DNA of 64,000 nt, from contig NZ_AKJY01000117.1 of assembly GCF_000282115.1 (NCBI RefSeq), positions 1 to 64,000 on the forward strand, written 5' to 3'. A model generated the notes under the pieces. It had not been told where the DNA came from. It saw nothing but the letters and a program-made list of their open reading frames with translations, and did no database searches. The position numbers and the translations under genes were made by a program. How positions within the stretch are numbered: position 1 is the stretch's first letter; each line of letters begins with the position of its first letter. The stretch comes from Chryseobacterium populi. GTDB taxonomy: Bacteria > Bacteroidota > Bacteroidia > Flavobacteriales > Weeksellaceae. Of the stretch, positions 61,901 to 64,000 are shown one piece after another.

Positions 61901-62268
61901 ACCTTCGGAGACTTCCCTGAATTTATTTTATTTAAAACTTCCGTTCTTAAAACCAGATTCGCATTCTGCGTTTTTTCAACCTGATAGGGTTCAAGATGGG
62001 TCGCCGGAAAATACAGGACTTTCTCTTTTCCCAATAAATCTTCCATCTCGGTGTTTACATACAGCGCATCTTCTTTATCATCTACCAGAAAAAGAATGTT
62101 CTTTTTTTGGGCCAAGAAAAGCTCTGCCACAAAAATAGAAGCCGAAGATCCTGCATTTCCTTTTACAGAGATATGCTGATGAGCTTCCAGCCGGGTAAAA
62201 ATTTCCCTTCCAAACTCTTGTTTTAATAAATCCGGAAGAAATTTTTCGTTGATGGTTTTTAACTGCAT
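58903..62268 (-). CDS. mfd: Transcription-repair coupling factor
   Basis: A 1121-residue DNA translocase that removes RNA polymerase stalled at damage and recruits UvrA. The N-terminal UvrB-like domains cover about 1-340, with a degenerate nucleotide loop. The polymerase-interacting region is near 430-500 (KIGDYIAHIDHGIGKF). The helicase motifs are GDVGFGKT (585-592) and DEEH (686-689), with TATPIPRTL and the motif VI text QMRGRVGRS following. The C-terminal TRCF domain ends the protein. Length is typical of Bacteroidota. Confidence 0.98.
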   Translation of the reverse strand: MQLKTINEKFLPDLLKQEFGREIFTRLEAHQHISVKGNAGSSASIFVAELFLAQKKNILFLVDDKEDALYVNTEMEDLLGKEKVLYFPATHLEPYQVEKTQNANLVLRTEVLNKINSGKSPKVIVAYAGAVSEKVLKKEDFKAISHHIKVGDQLDFDFVDELLSHYQFQQADFVSEPGEFSVRGGIVDVFSYSYEKPYRITFFGNEVENIKTFDIETQLSVDKVKEFQLVSNMNFSVTGTKVSLLQLLPKESFVVSKNGVVGLQKIKAFYEKSLEKYDALSKDIAHRTPQELFISDQEFIFDYKKFKTIDFGSVSMEIKELAEVKIEQTSQPSFHKNFELLIEDLEEKQGEGFDTWISFSTEKQKERLESIFEELEHEVPFKSFRSELHEGFVDNDHKISVYTDHQIFDRYQRYKAKNTFAKSEQLTLKDLMSLKIGDYIAHIDHGIGKFMGLVKVNNDGKIQECFKLTYKNGDLLYVSIHSLHKISKYNGPDGKEIVLSKLGSPAWKSLKQKTKAKVKQIAFDLIKLYAQRKTAQGFAYTPDSYLQNELEASFIYEDTPDQEKATIDVKKDMEASTVMDRLVCGDVGFGKTEVAIRAAFKAATDGKQVAILVPTTILAFQHYRSFKERLKDFPVNVAYVNRFRTAKQKSETLAALKDGKVDIIIGTHQLVSSSVKFKDLGLLIIDEEHKFGVSVKDKLKTLKNNVDTLTLTATPIPRTLQFSLMAARDLSVIKTPPPNRQPVDTQLIGFNEETIRDAVSYELQRDGQIYFINNRIENLKDIAGLIQRLVPDARVITGHGQMEGKQLEKNVLDFMEGKYDVLVSTTIVESGVDVPNANTIFINDAQRFGMADLHQMRGRVGRSNRKAFCYLITPPYDMMTADARKRLEAIEQFSDLGSGFQIAMKDLEIRGAGDLLGAEQSGFINEMGFETYQKLMQEALEELKDDEDFENLFDNEEDRQKLFKSVKEVNIDTDLELMLPDFYISNTEERLLLYQKIAEIDNEKDLQKFESELIDRFGALPKEAVNLLKSVSLKWLAADIGFEKIVMKNGIFLGYFPGNPQDKFYQTDKFRHIINYLTQNPAEAQLKEKIGKDGNHLMMRKDKVKNVDEVNVLLRSILQTN

Positions 62269-62291
62269 AATATATAGGTATAAACGCCAAA

Positions 62292-62354
62292 AGCGATTTC
62301 AGAGCTTTTCTGAAACCGTTTTCTATGCAAAGATACGTAAAAGGCAACATTCAA
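62292..62354 (-). promoter_or_regulatory. mfd promoter and leader hairpin
   Basis: Minus strand TTG (62354-62352), 16 bases, TATCTTTG (62335-62328); the spacing is one short of usual. Downstream in the leader a stem of about nine pairs with one wobble (GGTTTCAGA / TCTGAAATC, 62316-62294) precedes the mfd ATG at 62268. Confidence 0.45.
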
Positions 62355-62469
62355 CACCCCAGTTAATAATTCTGAAAATCGCAAATCAAACAAACAAATG
62401 AAACATATTTGCCAATCATATTGAATATATTTTGTAATTTTAACACAATAACCTAAACTCAGATATAAT

Positions 62470-64000
62470 ATGGCTAAAAAATTATTCTTTTTAGTAAACA
62501 TCTTCCTTTTCAATTTCATCATGGCTCAAAATAATTTTGAGTATTTAAGATCCTGGGGAACGTACTTCGGACCTGTAGGCGGAAGATCATGGACTTCACT
62601 TTTCGACACAAAACCCATTCTTTTCGATTCGCAGGATAATATTTATGTAAAAGGTTTCGTTACAGGAATCATCAGCTACAATACATCTTATTATCAGCAA
62701 TTCAGTGTGGGGAACGGGCAACCCTATTCATTTGGTACCGGCCCTTATCCACAGTCTGTTTACAACGCCAAGTTTAATTCTGCGGGAAATCTGTTATTTT
62801 ATGAATATGACCAGTTTCACCCGAACATTCCTGGCACTTATCAGAAAGAGCTCATGTACATTGATGCACAGGATAATAAATATTACCAGTACCATTCCGG
62901 CGGTAACCTTCCGGTATCTGCCACTCCCGGTGTCTGGATGACCACCACATCCTCATACCCTTCCGTGATACTGGCCAAATATTCTGCAAACAACACCCTT
63001 ATCTGGGCTACTTATCTTCCTTCCCTATCAAGGGTAACGGTTGACGATTCTGAAAATGTTTATATTTCAGGCCTTACCTATTCGGTACAGGACATTACCA
63101 CTCCGAGAGTTTTTCAGGAAAACTATCAGATCATGACCATAAACGGAGTTCAGATCCAAAACGGGTTTCTGGTAAAACTGAATCCAAACGGACAACGGCT
63201 TTGGGGAACGTATTATCCCGGTTACGGTTCGGCAATTCAATACCACAACAATGCTCTTTATATGATGATAGGCCAGGAATTTGCCTCCAATCAGATTTCA
63301 ATCCCTTCACCAGGAGCTTTTCAAACCACTAAATCCTCCGGCGCTATGATGAGAATGAATGCCAATACAGGAACCAGAGATTGGGGAACTTATTATGGTG
63401 CAGGGTTCGGGAATAATGGCATGACCAATTTTGAGGTAAATGATACCGGCTTATACATTGCGGGAAGAGACTTTATTACCAACGACCCGACAATGAACAG
63501 TAATAATTATTATGGTACACCGGGAAGCCACCAACCACAGATTTCAGGATCCGGCGATATTTTTCTTACCAAATTCGACCATTCAGGAAACAGGATCTGG
63601 AGCACTTATATAGGGGGAACTGCCTGGGAAACTTCTCAGGGATCCCAAAAACCATTAGCCATTGTAGGCAATGATATATATGTCTGCGGCTTATCTTATG
63701 GAACAGGCAGTAATATGGCAACCCCAAATGTTTATCAGCAAAGTCCGCAACAGAACACCAGCAATTCATCAAATCACTTTTTTGTAAAGTTCAGTTCTAA
63801 CGGGGTATTGCAATGGAGCTCTTATTATGGAGGAACCAGTGAGAAATTCAATGAGCCTATTAATATAGCCATTCATAAAACCTCTCTTTATCTTTATGGA
63901 GAAACCACAGCGCCAAGCGGATATGCTACTTCCGGATGCTGGCAGCCACAGATCATTGATCCAAACCCTACTTTTACCGGATCGGAAAAAAATGTAACGT
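62470..64000 (+). CDS. Secreted beta-propeller repeat protein, cut by window end
   Basis: An open frame of 510 codons from the ATG at 62470 that continues past the window. The signal peptide is residues 1-20 (ending FIMAQ). The rest is built from about 70-residue repeats containing W-G/S/A-T/S-Y-x-G and an S/D-x-x-N-VYISG or LYIAG strand: SWGTYFG, IWATYLP, LWGTYYPG, DWGTYYGAG, IWSTYIGG, QWSSYYGG. This is the SBBP-type seven-bladed propeller family. Such proteins in this class often end in a type IX secretion sorting domain, which would lie beyond the window. Confidence 0.85.
   Translation, partial: MAKKLFFLVNIFLFNFIMAQNNFEYLRSWGTYFGPVGGRSWTSLFDTKPILFDSQDNIYVKGFVTGIISYNTSYYQQFSVGNGQPYSFGTGPYPQSVYNAKFNSAGNLLFYEYDQFHPNIPGTYQKELMYIDAQDNKYYQYHSGGNLPVSATPGVWMTTTSSYPSVILAKYSANNTLIWATYLPSLSRVTVDDSENVYISGLTYSVQDITTPRVFQENYQIMTINGVQIQNGFLVKLNPNGQRLWGTYYPGYGSAIQYHNNALYMMIGQEFASNQISIPSPGAFQTTKSSGAMMRMNANTGTRDWGTYYGAGFGNNGMTNFEVNDTGLYIAGRDFITNDPTMNSNNYYGTPGSHQPQISGSGDIFLTKFDHSGNRIWSTYIGGTAWETSQGSQKPLAIVGNDIYVCGLSYGTGSNMATPNVYQQSPQQNTSNSSNHFFVKFSSNGVLQWSSYYGGTSEKFNEPINIAIHKTSLYLYGETTAPSGYATSGCWQPQIIDPNPTFTGSEKNVT

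Noticed and set aside
1..64000. tRNA, rRNA, riboswitch or prophage
   Set aside because: No cloverleaf-like intergenic sequence, rRNA core, known riboswitch core or phage structural gene was found by reading.

Overview
The window looks like chromosomal DNA of a Bacteroidota bacterium of the Flavobacteriia, most like Chryseobacterium or a close relative. The sequence-level reasons are: AT-rich DNA; many starts preceded by the Bacteroidota-type -7 element TAnnTTTG, in several cases with TTG 17-20 bases further upstream; weak or absent Shine-Dalgarno sequences; a SusC/SusD pair; a BshC bacillithiol enzyme; a GYDIA-type GHMP kinase; QVGIN-type secreted proteins; and beta-propeller WGTYYG-repeat proteins. 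The genus is inferred from general likeness, not from a search. I see no rRNA, tRNA, CRISPR array, complete insertion sequence or prophage.

Layout. (1) 1-10.1 kb: a short ORF remnant, aroQ, then on the minus strand pckA, fabD with a GHMP kinase, a LysM/periplasmic-binding protein, bshC and a large outer-membrane porin. (2) 10.2-14.5 kb: an isolated SusD/SusC nutrient-uptake pair. (3) 14.8-19.6 kb: the rimP-nusA-infB operon with a well-formed promoter and a terminator-like hairpin in its leader. (4) 19.8-47.7 kb: a surface-polysaccharide (O-antigen/capsule) locus of about 26 genes. It begins with nucleotide-sugar genes (ugd, rfbB, rfbA), then an ABC exporter pair (Wzm/Wzt with a C-terminal cargo-type domain), a VioA/VioB-like amino-sugar pair, eleven glycosyltransferases, four methylation/amidation/epimerase-type enzymes, hexapeptide acyltransferases, a GtrB-like plus GT-C pair, and an inverted MBOAT/SGNH/methyltransferase module. 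(5) 48.0-54.2 kb: an orphan lipoprotein, a serine-acetyltransferase-like gene, a carbonic anhydrase / small secreted protein / SulP transporter cluster, a small secreted protein and pth. (6) 54.3-58.8 kb: two related lipoproteins and a tandem operon of three related QVGIN-type secreted proteins. (7) 58.9-64.0 kb: mfd, and divergently a secreted beta-propeller protein cut by the window end.

How it works together. The polysaccharide locus can be read as a pathway. RfbA and RfbB make dTDP-4-keto-6-deoxyglucose. Because no rfbC or rfbD is present, this is more likely diverted by the VioA/VioB-like pair to an N-acetylated 4-amino-4,6-dideoxy sugar than to rhamnose. Ugd makes UDP-glucuronate, and the AsnB-like enzyme could amidate a uronic acid. 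The cytoplasmic glycosyltransferases build the chain and Wzm/Wzt exports it. Two modules then plausibly decorate it outside the membrane: GtrB-like plus GT-C (sugar side branch) and MBOAT plus SGNH (O-acetyl groups). Regulation visible in the sequence includes a candidate attenuator ahead of rimP-nusA-infB, palindromes before wzm and around the promoter of the QVGIN operon, a promoter overlapping a terminator at pth, and a probable leaderless start at 49369.
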